A stretch of DNA of 64,000 bases, taken from assembly GCF_001427285.1 (NCBI RefSeq), contig NZ_LMFV01000056.1, positions 167,284 through 231,283 on the forward strand, in the 5' to 3' direction. Position 1 is the first letter of the stretch; every line of letters starts with the position of its first letter. This stretch comes from Mesorhizobium sp. Root552 (GTDB lineage Bacteria > Pseudomonadota > Alphaproteobacteria > Rhizobiales > Rhizobiaceae). A program made the position numbers and the translations under genes. Shown in pieces: positions 1 through 9,292 of the stretch. The notes below the pieces were generated by a model that worked only from the letters and a program-made list of their open reading frames with translations, was not told the origin of the DNA and searched no databases.

Positions 1-413
1 TTCTTTGAAAATGGCCAGACGCGAAAGCGGGCGTGGCGATGAATAGACATACCCATCTCTTCGTCATCCTAGGGCGGAGCAGGCCGAAGGCCGTTGCGGA
101 GACCCTAGGATCCATGCCGTGACATCGCGGCAGCGCGTAACGGGCGCAAAAGAAGGCTCCCCATTCTGAGCTGCCCTACATCCTCAATCCTCACGGCATG
201 GATCCCCGGGTCGCGCCTTTCGCTCCGCTCAGGCTTGCCCGAGGATGACGAAGCGGAAAACACCTCGTCATCCCGGAAGCGAGCCGAGCAAAGCGATGGC
301 GAGGCTGTCCGGAATCCATTCCGTGACTTTGCCCAAGTATTCTGGTTGCCAGCGCGCTGGCGATGCAAACGTCCCTACAAATACCGGGCGTGGCGATGAA
401 AAAGTGTACCTTG
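1..413. repeat. Intergenic mosaic of dispersed repeats
   Basis: This stretch downstream of cobT has no credible gene. It is a patchwork of repeat modules. Bases 1-134 recur in reverse orientation at 49527-49661. GGATCCATGCCGTGA at 108-122 is matched by its exact reverse complement at 191-205, so 108-205 can fold into a long stem-loop. Bases 266-328, which run from a CGTCATCCCGG start to an ATTCCGTGAC end, reappear in reverse and diverged form near 50270-50336. A fragment around 388-402 (GGGCGTGGCGATGAA) repeats part of the first module (29-43). The layout resembles the non-autonomous palindromic intergenic elements common in rhizobia. Short open frames here lie in the repeats and show no recognisable protein. 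Confidence 0.75.
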
Positions 414-1409
414 CTACTTCAAGGCCAACGCCATGCCGGAAGCCGTCTGTGCTGCTGCCTTCACCAATCCGGCTGCAAGGGCAGCCCCTACCCCCTCGCC
501 GTGACTGACACCGAGATCCAGCAGAGGCTTCATGCCCAGCAGTTCGGCAGCACGCCGATGCGCCGGTTCCGCTGACAGGCTGGCAAGCAGGCAATGATCA
601 AGTGATGCGGGATTGGCCTTGTAAAGCACGGCGGCGGCGGCGGTGGCGGCAAAACCGTCAATCAGCACTGGAATGCGCTGGGTGCGGGCAGCAAGGATCG
701 CGCCGACAATTGCCGCAAATTCGCGCCCACCCACGCGCGCCAGCGCTTCCAGCGGGTCCTTCAGATGAGAGCCATGAAATGCCAAGGCGGCATCGACGGC
801 TTCGGCCTTGCGCGCCATCATGGCCCCATCCGCGCCTGATCCGGGACCGACCCAATCTGCGCCCTTGCCACCGAAAAGCGCAGTGAACAAGGCAGCCGCA
901 ACAGTGGAGTTGCCGACGCCGAGATCGCCAAGGCACAACAAATCGGAGCCGCCCGCGATGGCCTCCATGCCGAATGCCATGGTGGCAACGCAGCCACGCT
1001 CGTCCAGCGCTGCTTCCGTTGTGATGTCGCCCGTCGGAATATGCAGGGCGAGGTCGAATGCCTTGAGGCCAAGATCGAAGGCGAGGCACACCTGGTTTAT
1101 CGCGGCCCCACCAGCCGCGCACATTTCAACCGCCTTGGCGGTCGCACTGACCGGTCGCGGCGAGACGTTGTGGCGCGCGACGCCGTGGTTGCCGGCAAAT
1201 ATCGCGACCAGCGGGCGATTGACCGAAGTGCGGGCTCGGCCGGTCCAGGCTGCAAGCCAGGCCGCGATGTCCTCGATGCGGCCCAAAGAGCCTTCCGGCT
1301 TGTCCGCTTTGGCGAACACCTCCCGCACGGTCGCTTCGGCATTGCCGTCGGCGGCAGGCAGCGTGGCGAGAAGATTGCGGAAATCGTCGAAAGGCAATGC
1401 GCTGGTCAT
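414..1409 (-). CDS. cobT: Nicotinate-nucleotide--dimethylbenzimidazole phosphoribosyltransferase CobT
   Basis: CobT transfers the phosphoribosyl group of nicotinate mononucleotide to 5,6-dimethylbenzimidazole, giving alpha-ribazole phosphate for the lower ligand of cobalamin. The 331-residue protein is close to the usual ~340. Family hallmarks visible are the N-terminal KPxGSLGRIEDIA region (about residues 26-38), the AGNHGVARH loop, the GVGNST segment and the C-terminal GVSHGEGVGAA loop with the expected catalytic glutamate. The open frame extends 53 codons upstream, but the ATG at 1409 gives a start (MTSALPFDD) in keeping with homologues. It is divergent from the DUF1289 gene at 1556. The usual partner cobS is not in the window; it may lie beyond the repeat region. 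Confidence 0.93.
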   Translation of the reverse strand: MTSALPFDDFRNLLATLPAADGNAEATVREVFAKADKPEGSLGRIEDIAAWLAAWTGRARTSVNRPLVAIFAGNHGVARHNVSPRPVSATAKAVEMCAAGGAAINQVCLAFDLGLKAFDLALHIPTGDITTEAALDERGCVATMAFGMEAIAGGSDLLCLGDLGVGNSTVAAALFTALFGGKGADWVGPGSGADGAMMARKAEAVDAALAFHGSHLKDPLEALARVGGREFAAIVGAILAARTQRIPVLIDGFAATAAAAVLYKANPASLDHCLLASLSAEPAHRRAAELLGMKPLLDLGVSHGEGVGAALAAGLVKAAAQTASGMALALK

Positions 1410-1555
1410 GGATCGTCCCTGGGTTTGCCAGCGGCATAAACCCCGTGAAATGCCGAGACAATGCAGAATGGCGCGAAAACGGCGACATGCGACGAAATAG
1501 GAAGGACTTGCATCGCCCGTTCCGTTGCACCATGTGGAGAATAGTTCTGGACACA

Positions 1556-1792
1556 ATGATGACTGCAATTGAATCGCCCTGCATTCTGGTCTGCTCGATA
1601 GACATGAAGACCGGATATTGTTTCGGCTGCGGGCGCACGCGCGATGAAATATCGGGCTGGATCACCATGGCGCCGGAAACGCGGCGCGAAATCATGGGCG
1701 AATTGCCGGCGAGACTTGAAACGGTGGAACGCAAGCCGCGCCGTGAAACCCGTCGCTCGCGCATGGCGCGCGAACGCAGCGAGACATCCTGA
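1556..1792 (+). CDS. DUF1289 family protein
   Basis: A 78-residue protein carrying the DUF1289 signature: SPCILVC, then TGYCFGCGRT, then an EI..W motif. The four cysteines (two CxxC-like pairs near the N-terminus) suggest a small metal- or Fe-S-binding fold, but no biochemical role is established for the family. The tail is rich in Arg and Glu. ATG codons at 1556 and 1559 are both possible, and an earlier ATG at 1532 would add eight residues. The stop lies 5 bp before the start of the following membrane protease gene, so the two are probably co-transcribed. Confidence 0.82.
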   Translation: MMTAIESPCILVCSIDMKTGYCFGCGRTRDEISGWITMAPETRREIMGELPARLETVERKPRRETRRSRMARERSETS

Positions 1793-1797
1793 GCGAT

Positions 1798-2502
1798 ATG
1801 AGCCGCGGCCTCTGGATCATCCTCGGCATCATTGGCGTGGCGCTCGCCATGCTCATTCTCAACCATTCTTCGGGCAGTACACTGGGCTTTGCCAATGACG
1901 ACTTCGGCCAGTTGATCTGGCTCGGCGTATTGGGTGCGGTGATCGGTGCGGGATTGTTGCGCTCGGGCCGCCGTTTCGGCGAGATGTTTGGTACACTAGG
2001 CGTCTGGGCGGTGATCGTCCTCGGGCTGATCGCCGGCTATCAATACCGCTACGAACTGCAGGATTTCGCCAGCCGCGTCACCGCCGGCCTCGTTCCGGGC
2101 AGCCCGCTGATGCTCAGCGTCGAGGACGGCCGCGCCACCGTGACCTTGGACAAGGCGCGCAGCGGCCATTTCGAAACGCTGATGACAATCAACGGCAAGC
2201 AGATAAGCGCCGTGGTCGATACCGGTGCGACATCGACCGTTCTGACCACGGAAGACGCCCGCGCCGTCGGCTTCGATCCGGAAACGCTGCGCTATACCGT
2301 GCAGGTTTCTACCGCCAATGGAACGGCAAGCGCCTCGGCGGTGCGCGCCGACGAGATCGCGATCGGCAATATCGTTCGCCACGACATGCCGATGCTGGTC
2401 GCGGCACCCGGCGCGTTGCAGCAGAGCCTGCTCGGCATGAACTTCATCGGCTCGCTGTCGGGTTTCGATGTACGCGGCGACCGGATGACGCTCAGGGATT
2501 GA
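1798..2502 (+). CDS. TIGR02281-type membrane-anchored retropepsin-like aspartic protease
   Basis: The 234-residue protein has three predicted hydrophobic segments in its first ~85 residues (about 5-22, 38-54 and 66-81). A periplasmic or extracytoplasmic domain follows with the retroviral-type aspartic protease motif VVDTGATST at about 139-147. A second hydrophobic-Gly motif (LLGMNFIGSLSGFDV) sits near residue 210. This matches the clan AA protease family (TIGR02281) seen in alphaproteobacteria, whose substrates are unknown. One DTG motif per chain implies a homodimeric active site, as in retropepsins. It follows the DUF1289 gene by 5 bp and converges with the YdcF-like gene, with only 3 bp between stops. 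Confidence 0.85.
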   Translation: MSRGLWIILGIIGVALAMLILNHSSGSTLGFANDDFGQLIWLGVLGAVIGAGLLRSGRRFGEMFGTLGVWAVIVLGLIAGYQYRYELQDFASRVTAGLVPGSPLMLSVEDGRATVTLDKARSGHFETLMTINGKQISAVVDTGATSTVLTTEDARAVGFDPETLRYTVQVSTANGTASASAVRADEIAIGNIVRHDMPMLVAAPGALQQSLLGMNFIGSLSGFDVRGDRMTLRD

Positions 2503-2505
2503 CGG

Positions 2506-3303
2506 TCAGCTTGCGGGTGCCGGAAACGGCGTGTCGATCCTGCCCGACAGCCAATAGGCGACCAAGCCGATCCACTCACGGATTGCCAGGGTGGTATTCT
2601 GCAACGAATCCGCCGTGTTGTCGGTAAAGAAGCCCACGCCCTCCTTGCCCGATGTACGATAGTCGACCGGCCAGGGAATGACGGCGAAGCCGGCCTTTTC
2701 GAATAGTGCCACGGAACGCGGCATATGGAAGGCGGAGGTCACGAGCAGCCATCTCTCGCCGGGCTTCGGCGCTACCAGTTCCTTGCTGAAGAGCGCGTTC
2801 TCGTAGGTATCGCGGGACTTGCCCTCGAGGACCAGGCGCTCCAGGGCAACGCCGAGCGCCGTCAGCAAGCGCGAAGCGGTGGTGGCGTCTTCCTCACCGT
2901 CGAGCAATACGGAACCCAGCCCACCGGATATGACGATCTTCGCATCAGGATAGCGCCGCGCAAGTACCGCAGCTTCCACGAAACGGTCACCGGCCTTGTT
3001 CAGCTCATAGCCGCCGCGTGCCAGATTGATCGCGCCCTCGAACCCGCCGCCCAGCACGACGATGCCGTCGATTGCGGCAGGCGGCTGCGGACGCTGGAAG
3101 CGCTCCTCCAGCGGGTTCAGCATCAGCGCACCCGCCGACGTCCAAGCGGACATTGCGAGGATCAGGCAAGCCAAGGCGCTGCCCGCAACCGAAAGCCGCC
3201 TCCGACCGATGAAAGCAGCCACAAGTGCTGCCAGCAACAGGACGATGGCCAGGTTGAGCGGTTGCGCGATGGCCCAGAAGAATTTGGAGAGGTAGAAGAA
3301 CAT
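2506..3303 (-). CDS. YdcF/ElyC (DUF218) family membrane protein
   Basis: This 265-residue protein has two N-terminal membrane segments (about 10-32 and 38-60) and a DUF218 domain. Visible motifs are DGIVVLGGG, the KIVISGG strand, the SRDTYENA loop and VTSAFHMPRS. E. coli ElyC, which shares this fold, affects peptidoglycan precursor and lipid carrier metabolism. The exact role here is inferred only from family. It starts 26 bp downstream of the gatA stop on the same strand and may be read through from that operon. Its 3' end abuts the convergent protease gene. Confidence 0.85.
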   Translation of the reverse strand: MFFYLSKFFWAIAQPLNLAIVLLLAALVAAFIGRRRLSVAGSALACLILAMSAWTSAGALMLNPLEERFQRPQPPAAIDGIVVLGGGFEGAINLARGGYELNKAGDRFVEAAVLARRYPDAKIVISGGLGSVLLDGEEDATTASRLLTALGVALERLVLEGKSRDTYENALFSKELVAPKPGERWLLVTSAFHMPRSVALFEKAGFAVIPWPVDYRTSGKEGVGFFTDNTADSLQNTTLAIREWIGLVAYWLSGRIDTPFPAPAS

Positions 3304-3329
3304 GCCTCGACCTCATCCAATCAAGAAAC

Positions 3330-4895
3330 TTACCACCACTTCTGCGGCTGGAAGGTTCCCGCCGCTTGCTCGATGACATGCGCGGTCTGGAACAAGGTTT
3401 CTTCCTCGAACGGCCGGCCAATTAGCTGCAAGCCAAGCGGCAGTCCCTTGGGATCGAGACCCGCCGGTACGGAAATGCCCGGCAGGCCGGCCATGTTCAC
3501 GGTGACAGTGAAGATGTCGTTCAGGTACATCTTGACCGGATCGGAAGCCATATCCTCATCCGCGATGCCAAAAGCCGCAGAAGGCGTCGCCGGTGTCAGG
3601 ATGACATCGACGCCAGCGGCGAAGACATTCTCGAAATCGCGCTTGATGAGGGTGCGCACCTTCTGCGCCTGCAGGTAGTAGGCGTCGTAATAGCCGGCCG
3701 ACAGCACATAGGTGCCGATCATGATGCGGCGCTTGACCTCGTTGCCGAAGCCTGCCGCGCGCGTCTTCTCGTACATGTCGACGATGTCCTTGCCCGGCAC
3801 GCGCAGGCCGTAGCGGACGCCGTCATAGCGCGCGAGATTGGACGAAGCCTCGGCGGGCGCCACGATGTAGTAAGCGGGCAAGGCATACTTGGTGTGCGGC
3901 AGGGAGATATCGACGATCTCGGCACCGGCCTCCTTCAACCAGGCAATGCCCTTCTGCCACAGTGTCTCGATTTCCTCCGGCATGCCGTCGACGCGGTATT
4001 CCTTCGGAATGCCAACCTTCATGCCCTTGATCGAACGTCCGATCGCCGCTTCGTAGTCCGGCACAGGTCTATCGACCGAGGTGGTGTCCTTGGCATCGAC
4101 TGATGCCATCGACTTCAGCAGGATTGCCGCGTCGCGCACGTCACGCGCAATCGGCCCGGCCTGATCGAGCGAGGAGGCGAAAGCCGCGATGCCCCAGCGC
4201 GAGCAACGGCCGTAGGTCGGCTTTATGCCGACCGTACCGGTGAACGCGGCTGGCTGGCGGATCGATCCGCCGGTGTCGGTGGCAGTAGCCCCGGCGCACA
4301 GGAAGGCGGAAACGGCGGCGGCAGAACCGCCTGAGGAGCCGCCAGGCACCAGCTGGGCATTGTCCAGCGCGCGCTCGGTCTTGATGCCGCCCGGCGCCGT
4401 GAAGCCACCATCGCCTTCATGAGTGGTCGGAACAACCGAAGTGTCGATGCGAGAGCGCCGCCAAGGATTGATGACGGGACCATAATAGGAAGTCTCGTTT
4501 GACGACCCCATGGCAAATTCGTCCATGTTGAGCTTGCCCAGCATGACAGCGCCGTCAGCCCATAAATTGGCGCTGACAGTCGATTCGTAACGCGGCTTGA
4601 AACCATCAAGAACATGGCTGCACGCCTGGGTATGGATGCCCTCGGTGGCAAAAAGATCCTTGATGCCAAGCGGTATGCCTTCCAGCGCACCACCCTCACC
4701 TTTGCCCAGACGCGCATCCGAGGCCCTGGCCATGTCACAAGCCTTGTCGTGCGTGACGGTGACATAGGCATTGAGAACCGGATTGGCCTGGTCAATTGCC
4801 GCGAGATAGGCGTCGGTGATTTCCGCCGCCTTGATTTCCTTGCCACGCAGCTTCGCTCGGGCCTCGGCTATCGTCAATCTGGTCAGATCGGTCAT
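3330..4895 (-). CDS. gatA: Aspartyl/glutamyl-tRNA(Asn/Gln) amidotransferase subunit A
   Basis: GatA is the amidase subunit of GatCAB. It releases ammonia from glutamine so that mischarged Glu-tRNA(Gln) or Asp-tRNA(Asn) is converted to the correct aminoacyl-tRNA. The Ser-cisSer-Lys triad is intact: Lys79 in [10 protein letters not shown], Ser187 in the PGGSSGGS motif and Ser211 in TDTGGS. In the well-studied S. aureus enzyme the serines are at 154 and 178, so this protein carries about 33 extra residues between Lys and the first Ser (roughly 148-180, following NPWRR). That explains its length of 521 compared with about 485-490. The ATG at 4895 overlaps the GNAT stop by one base (TGATG). gatB is not in the window. 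Confidence 0.96.
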   Translation of the reverse strand: MTDLTRLTIAEARAKLRGKEIKAAEITDAYLAAIDQANPVLNAYVTVTHDKACDMARASDARLGKGEGGALEGIPLGIKDLFATEGIHTQACSHVLDGFKPRYESTVSANLWADGAVMLGKLNMDEFAMGSSNETSYYGPVINPWRRSRIDTSVVPTTHEGDGGFTAPGGIKTERALDNAQLVPGGSSGGSAAAVSAFLCAGATATDTGGSIRQPAAFTGTVGIKPTYGRCSRWGIAAFASSLDQAGPIARDVRDAAILLKSMASVDAKDTTSVDRPVPDYEAAIGRSIKGMKVGIPKEYRVDGMPEEIETLWQKGIAWLKEAGAEIVDISLPHTKYALPAYYIVAPAEASSNLARYDGVRYGLRVPGKDIVDMYEKTRAAGFGNEVKRRIMIGTYVLSAGYYDAYYLQAQKVRTLIKRDFENVFAAGVDVILTPATPSAAFGIADEDMASDPVKMYLNDIFTVTVNMAGLPGISVPAGLDPKGLPLGLQLIGRPFEEETLFQTAHVIEQAAGTFQPQKWW

Positions 4896-5362
4896 CAGGA
4901 AAGCTTCTTTTCGTAAAATCGGGAATGGCCGGAATCGGGGTAGTCGAGCACCGCACCGCATTTCTCGAAGCCGCCGCGCTCATAGACGCGGTAGGCGGGT
5001 TCAAAGCCTGGCGCCTCTCCGGTTTCGAGTACGAGGCGGCCAATGCCCTTCTCGCGCGCAAGCGCCTCGATGCGTTGCAGGAGAAGCGAACCAACGCGCT
5101 GGCCGCGCACTTCCGGAAGTGTGAACATGCGCTTCACTTCGCCAAGACCGGCTCCGTGGTCTTTCAGCGCACCCATACCGGTAGCGCGACGTGATTGGTC
5201 ACGCGCGACGAACAGCGTCACCGATGGCTCTGCCATTTGCTCGACCGTCAACTGAAATTGATACTCGCGAGGCGTCAGTGGAATAAGATAGGCGTTCAAC
5301 GCCGCGACAAGCGCGCGCACGTCGTCCTGCAAAGGCGTCTCGACGGCGATCTCGACTTCCAA
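4895..5362 (-). CDS. GNAT family N-acetyltransferase between gatC and gatA
   Basis: A 155-residue single-domain GNAT protein. The acetyl-CoA binding motif A is visible as [15 protein letters not shown] (about residues 83-97), followed by the LETG segment, [11 protein letters not shown] and a C-terminal SRFYEKKL. The acceptor substrate cannot be predicted. It starts 3 bp after the gatC stop, and its stop overlaps the gatA start by one base, so it is embedded in the gat operon and probably translated with gatA. Whether it acts on translation components or merely shares transcription is unknown. Confidence 0.86.
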   Translation of the reverse strand: MEVEIAVETPLQDDVRALVAALNAYLIPLTPREYQFQLTVEQMAEPSVTLFVARDQSRRATGMGALKDHGAGLGEVKRMFTLPEVRGQRVGSLLLQRIEALAREKGIGRLVLETGEAPGFEPAYRVYERGGFEKCGAVLDYPDSGHSRFYEKKLS

Positions 5363-5365
5363 GGC

Positions 5366-5653
5366 CTACTCCACGACCTTCGGCACAAGGAAGAAATTCT
5401 CTTCGGTTGCCGGTGCGTTGGCAACGATATCAGCGGCCTTGTTGCCATCTGTGACGGCGTCCTGACGCTTGCGCATCTCCATCGGCGTAACCGAGGTCAT
5501 CGGCTCTACACCCGACACATCGACCTCGCCCAATTGCTCGACGAAGCCGAGGATAGTGTTGAGTTCGCCGGTCATGCGCGAAGCCTCTTCATCGCTCACC
5601 GCGATGCGGGCAAGGCGCGCCACGCGCTTTACTGTCTGAAGATCAACGGACAT
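5366..5653 (-). CDS. gatC: Aspartyl/glutamyl-tRNA(Asn/Gln) amidotransferase subunit C
   Basis: GatC (95 residues, normal length) is the small structural subunit that clamps GatA and GatB. The N-terminal helices ([16 protein letters not shown]), the Leu-rich [15 protein letters not shown] segment and the VEPMTSV loop are typical, as is the C-terminal [15 protein letters not shown] tail. It is the first gene of the gatC-GNAT-gatA unit. The 107-bp gap to the divergent-side UPF0173 gene on the same strand probably holds the operon promoter, although I do not recognise clear -35/-10 boxes. Confidence 0.95.
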   Translation of the reverse strand: MSVDLQTVKRVARLARIAVSDEEASRMTGELNTILGFVEQLGEVDVSGVEPMTSVTPMEMRKRQDAVTDGNKAADIVANAPATEENFFLVPKVVE

Positions 5654-5760
5654 CGGAAGCCTGCTTCAAGCCTTGGAAAAACCTGCTTGGGCTATAGCCG
5701 CGCGGCGGGCACTGCGCAACCTTGCATGTCCCGCCCCCGCACCGACGATCAGCCGATCAA

Positions 5761-6468
5761 TCAAATTTCGATCGCCTGCCCGATCTTAGGCAAGGCAATC
5801 TTGACCCCGGAGCCTTCCATGCCGGCGACAAACTTGTCCGCCGTCTGGTCGATCATGGGGAAGGTGCCGAAATGGCAAGGCACGGCTGTTTCGAACTTGA
5901 AGAAGCGGCGACAGGCCAAAGCTGCCACTGCTCCGCCCATTGTGAAGCGGTCGCCAACCGGCACGATTCCGATCTTCGGTTCGTGCAACTCGTTGATGAG
6001 CGCCATGTCGGAAAAGATGTCGGTATCGCCCATGTGATAGAGCGTCTCTTCATCGGGAAAATGCAGCACCAGTCCACCCGGATTGCCGAGATAAATGTTC
6101 GAGCCCCCCGTTCCTTGTGACGATGAGGAATGCAATGCCTGAACGAAGGTCGTGGTAAAGGCACCGCAATCAACGGTGCCACCGATGTTGCCGGGATTGA
6201 TCTTGTCGCCGCTGACACCCTTGCCAACCATAAACATGCATATCTCAAAATTGGCCACCAGCATGGCACCTGACTTCTGCAAGACTTCCAATGCGCCGCT
6301 GATGTGATCGTCATGACCATGTGTGAGCAGCACATGGGTAATGCCATGAGCCGGGCCTTCCCATCCGTCCGACCATGAGGGATTGCCGACCAGATAGGGG
6401 TCAATCAGCATCCTCGCATCCTTGGTGTCAATGCGGAATGCAGAATGGCCATACCAGGTCAGTTTCAT
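5761..6468 (-). CDS. UPF0173-type metallo-beta-lactamase-fold hydrolase
   Basis: A 235-residue MBL-fold protein of the UPF0173 family. It begins MKLTWYGHSAF, carries the di-metal motif THGHDDH near residues 50-56, and contains the MGDTD and PVGDRFTMG segments and a late CHFGTFP histidine. These supply the metal ligands of the fold. No natural substrate is established for the family. It is divergent from ruvX with a 51-bp shared intergenic region that must contain both promoters. Confidence 0.9.
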   Translation of the reverse strand: MKLTWYGHSAFRIDTKDARMLIDPYLVGNPSWSDGWEGPAHGITHVLLTHGHDDHISGALEVLQKSGAMLVANFEICMFMVGKGVSGDKINPGNIGGTVDCGAFTTTFVQALHSSSSQGTGGSNIYLGNPGGLVLHFPDEETLYHMGDTDIFSDMALINELHEPKIGIVPVGDRFTMGGAVAALACRRFFKFETAVPCHFGTFPMIDQTADKFVAGMEGSGVKIALPKIGQAIEI

Positions 6469-6519
6469 AACAAGCGTCCTCGATTTTCTTTATTCTGAAG
6501 GATAGAAGTCTGACCACCC

Positions 6520-7020
6520 ATGTCAAAGCAAGGCTGGCACGTCTTGAACGTAATTGAAGTGGAAGACCTTCCTGCGCATCTTGCATCGGGAAAGACCGTG
6601 GCCGGTCTCGATCTTGGTGACAAGACGATTGGCGTCGCCATATCCGACCAGCGGTTTTCCTTCGCTCATCCGCGTCCGGTCATTATACGCAGGAAGTTTT
6701 CGCTCGATGCGGCAGCGCTTCTCCAGATGCTTCAAAAAGAGAGCGTTGGCGCAGTCGTGATCGGCTTGCCGATCAATATGGACGGCTCGGAAGGCCCACG
6801 CGCGCAAAAATCACGCGCCTTCGTGCGCAACATGGCGCAGCTGACCGAACTGCCGTTTGCATTCTGGGACGAACGACTATCGACCGTGGCTGCCGAGCGC
6901 ACCCTGATCGAGATGGACTTTTCGCGGAACAAAAGATCCGGCAAGATCGATTCGGCTGCTGCTGCTTTTATCCTGCAAGGCGTTCTCGACAGGCTCCGTC
7001 AATTGGGCGTCGACCGCTGA
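6520..7020 (+). CDS. ruvX: RuvX/YqgF family Holliday junction resolvase-like nuclease
   Basis: This 166-residue RNase H-fold protein shows the YqgF motifs: [15 protein letters not shown] with the first catalytic Asp, [11 protein letters not shown], the FWDERLST segment with acidic residues, and a C-terminal [16 protein letters not shown] with the last catalytic Asp. Family members act in pre-16S rRNA 5' end processing and can cut branched DNA, so the resolvase name is historical. An N-terminal extension of about 25 residues precedes the fold. The last ~144 bp overlap the 3' part of the convergent DUF6105-like gene. Confidence 0.93.
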   Translation: MSKQGWHVLNVIEVEDLPAHLASGKTVAGLDLGDKTIGVAISDQRFSFAHPRPVIIRRKFSLDAAALLQMLQKESVGAVVIGLPINMDGSEGPRAQKSRAFVRNMAQLTELPFAFWDERLSTVAAERTLIEMDFSRNKRSGKIDSAAAAFILQGVLDRLRQLGVDR

Positions 7021-7308
7021 CGGATCAACTCCCGCCCGCTTCGCCTTAACCCATGCCCAAATTAGCTTGCGGCGACGAAATGCCCAGAAAGCCACCAGCA
7101 ATAGCGTGTCGATGATGCAGGCCTTGGCGACCATTCCGGGAATGATGGCAGGGTCGATGCCCAGGATGTTGCCGTAAATCTGAAACAGCAAGTCGTGGAA
7201 TTGCCTGCTCAACATGACGTAGCCGAAGTTCATGTCGTTGAACGAGACGAAAAACCATCCCCAGAACAGAACGAGCGGCGCAGCCCAAAGCGCAAATATA
7301 TACCGCAT
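6877..7308 (-). CDS. Small membrane protein, probably DUF6105 family
   Basis: The protein starts [19 protein letters not shown] and has a hydrophobic N-terminal segment, a second around residues 46-57 and a third near 62-76, then a basic charged tail. The body resembles the DUF6105 proteins annotated in Mesorhizobium and relatives; this is recalled similarity, not a search. The ATG at 7308 is preferred because the 11 upstream codons are Gly-rich and precede the membrane start. The final ~48 codons are read antisense to the end of ruvX, so the C-terminal tail may be an overrun of the conserved part. Confidence 0.65.
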   Translation of the reverse strand: MRYIFALWAAPLVLFWGWFFVSFNDMNFGYVMLSRQFHDLLFQIYGNILGIDPAIIPGMVAKACIIDTLLLVAFWAFRRRKLIWAWVKAKRAGVDPSAVDAQLTEPVENALQDKSSSSRIDLAGSFVPRKVHLDQGALGSHGR

Positions 7309-7498
7309 CAGAACGCCCCCTCCGCCCGCATGCTTGCGCACGGAATAACAAGCAATGAATTGTGTTCGGTCCGCATGGCCTTGTCCGTTCAGGTATCGTT
7401 AACTGTGGGCCTTGCGGACGAGCACCGCAAATGAAACCATTCATTAAGGTTAACGGATATGCACAGGGCGTCGGCGAACGGTGCAGCGTTGGCTGAAG

Positions 7499-9130
7499 TC
7501 AGTTGGTCTGCGGATAAAGCGTATCGATGATGAGGCGCGAATCGTGGCGCGAATCGAGCATTCCATACGTCGTACGCCACTGTCCGGCGAGACGCGTCTC
7601 GACGAAGGCATCGGCGATTCGCCCTGCCCCCAACCTGCGCAACTCGGCCGCAGCGGCAGCCAAGGCCAACTGCTCGGTTAGCAACCTCGCCGATCCTTCA
7701 TCGGTCGACGCCACTTGCATGGCCGCCTTCAAGACACCAATGGTGCCTCGTCCGCTGGCACCGAGATCCCGGTCAATTCCCGACAACACTTCGTCAAACA
7801 GTCCGGGCGCCCGGTCCAGTACCCGCAGCACGTCCAGCGCCATGACGTTGCCCGAGCCTTCCCAGATCGCATTGACCGGTGCCTCGCGATAATAGCGAGC
7901 CAAGGGAGCTTCTTCGACGTAGCCATTGCCGCCAAGGCATTCCATGGCCTCGTAAAGCAAGGCAGGAGCAAGCTTGCAGACCCAGTATTTGACCACTGGT
8001 GTCATCACCCGGGCAAAGGCTGCTTCGCCGCGATCTCCTGCAGCTTCGTCGAACGAGCGGGCCAATCGAAACGACAGTGCCGTGGCTGCGGCAACGTCCA
8101 GCGCCATGTCGGCAAGTACACGCTGCATCAATGACTGGTCGATCAGTTTTGCGCCGAATACCTGCCGATAGCGCGCGTGATGGATCGCTTCGGCAAGCCC
8201 GGCACGCATAAGCGCGGAAGAAGCGACCGCGCAATCGAGCCGGGTGAGCGTGACCATATCCATGATCGTCTTTACGCCGGCCCCGGGCTCTCCAACCATT
8301 TCGCCAATGGCACCGTCGAACTCCACCTCGGAAGACGCATTCGACCGGTTGCCGAGTTTGTCCTTCAAACGCTGGAAGCGGAAGCCGTTGCCGGTTCCGT
8401 CCCCCAATATGCGAGGGACCAGAAAGCAAGACAGGCCCTCAGCTGCCTGGGCCAATACCAGGAAAGCATCCGACATCGGGGCGGACATGAACCATTTGTG
8501 GCCACTCAAACGATAGAAGCCCGTTGACCCGGCGCGTTCGGCACGTGTGAGATTCGCACGTACATCGGTGCCGCCCTGCTTTTCCGTCATGCCCATGCCA
8601 AGCGTCAGCCCCGTCTTTTCCACCGGTGGCTTTTGACCCTGATCGTATTTTCGCGTCGTAACGCGCGGCGCCCATTCGCGGAACAGCTTGGTGTTGGCCA
8701 TGAGCGCTGCAAGCGAGGCGCTTGTCATGGTGATCGGGCAGAGATGACCCGTTTCGAGCTGCGCGGTAAGGAAAAAACGTGCGGCGCGCACCTGATGCCG
8801 CCGCCCTATTTCGGCATCCCCATTTTCCCAGATAGAGGAGTGCAAGCCACTGGCCACCGAGCGACGCATCAACGCGTGATATGCCGGATGATATTCCACC
8901 TGGTCGATACGGCGGCCCTGCCGATCATGCGTACGCAGCTTCGGCAGGTCCGTGTTGGCAAGTCGCGCCAGTTCCTGCGCTTCATGGGTCAGGACAAAGC
9001 GGCCAAGACCATCGAGATCCTTGCGTACCGACTCGGAGAACTGCTCGGCCAATTGAATAAGTAAAGGGTCGCCCCGCCAGGCGTTGGTGCCGGTCAGCGG
9101 CGGCGGCTGGTTCGTCACGTCGTCGGTCAC
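7499..9130 (-). CDS. AidB-like acyl-CoA dehydrogenase family flavoprotein
   Basis: A 543-residue protein, the length of E. coli AidB rather than the ~390 of catabolic acyl-CoA dehydrogenases. Visible are the N-terminal dimerisation region, the MTEKQGGTDVRANLT flavin loop, the LSGHKWFMSAPMSDAFLVLAQ beta strand and the AMECLGGNGYVEE / YREAPVNAIWEGSGNVMALDVLR motifs of the AidB subfamily. AidB binds FAD and DNA and protects against alkylation damage. Whether this copy does so or oxidises an acyl-CoA is not decided by sequence. The start is GTG at 9130. It is divergent from pyrB across about 160 bp. Confidence 0.88.
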   Translation of the reverse strand: MTDDVTNQPPPLTGTNAWRGDPLLIQLAEQFSESVRKDLDGLGRFVLTHEAQELARLANTDLPKLRTHDRQGRRIDQVEYHPAYHALMRRSVASGLHSSIWENGDAEIGRRHQVRAARFFLTAQLETGHLCPITMTSASLAALMANTKLFREWAPRVTTRKYDQGQKPPVEKTGLTLGMGMTEKQGGTDVRANLTRAERAGSTGFYRLSGHKWFMSAPMSDAFLVLAQAAEGLSCFLVPRILGDGTGNGFRFQRLKDKLGNRSNASSEVEFDGAIGEMVGEPGAGVKTIMDMVTLTRLDCAVASSALMRAGLAEAIHHARYRQVFGAKLIDQSLMQRVLADMALDVAAATALSFRLARSFDEAAGDRGEAAFARVMTPVVKYWVCKLAPALLYEAMECLGGNGYVEEAPLARYYREAPVNAIWEGSGNVMALDVLRVLDRAPGLFDEVLSGIDRDLGASGRGTIGVLKAAMQVASTDEGSARLLTEQLALAAAAAELRRLGAGRIADAFVETRLAGQWRTTYGMLDSRHDSRLIIDTLYPQTN

Positions 9131-9292
9131 GCCCTGTCCTTGTAATCTGCCCGCCGCGGTCGAATCCGCAGCAACAGCGGCTTTATAGACGATTGTCGCA
9201 TGGGAGCGCGACGAAAATACCGGGGAGAATTAGCTCTATCCAAAGGCAGCGCTTGCGGGGCCAGTGCGCGCCCCCTATAGCACCGGCCAGAG

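Noticed and set aside
268..594. Minus-strand frame over repeats and the end of cobT
   Set aside because: Lies in the repeat mosaic and antisense or shifted to cobT; no conserved motif.
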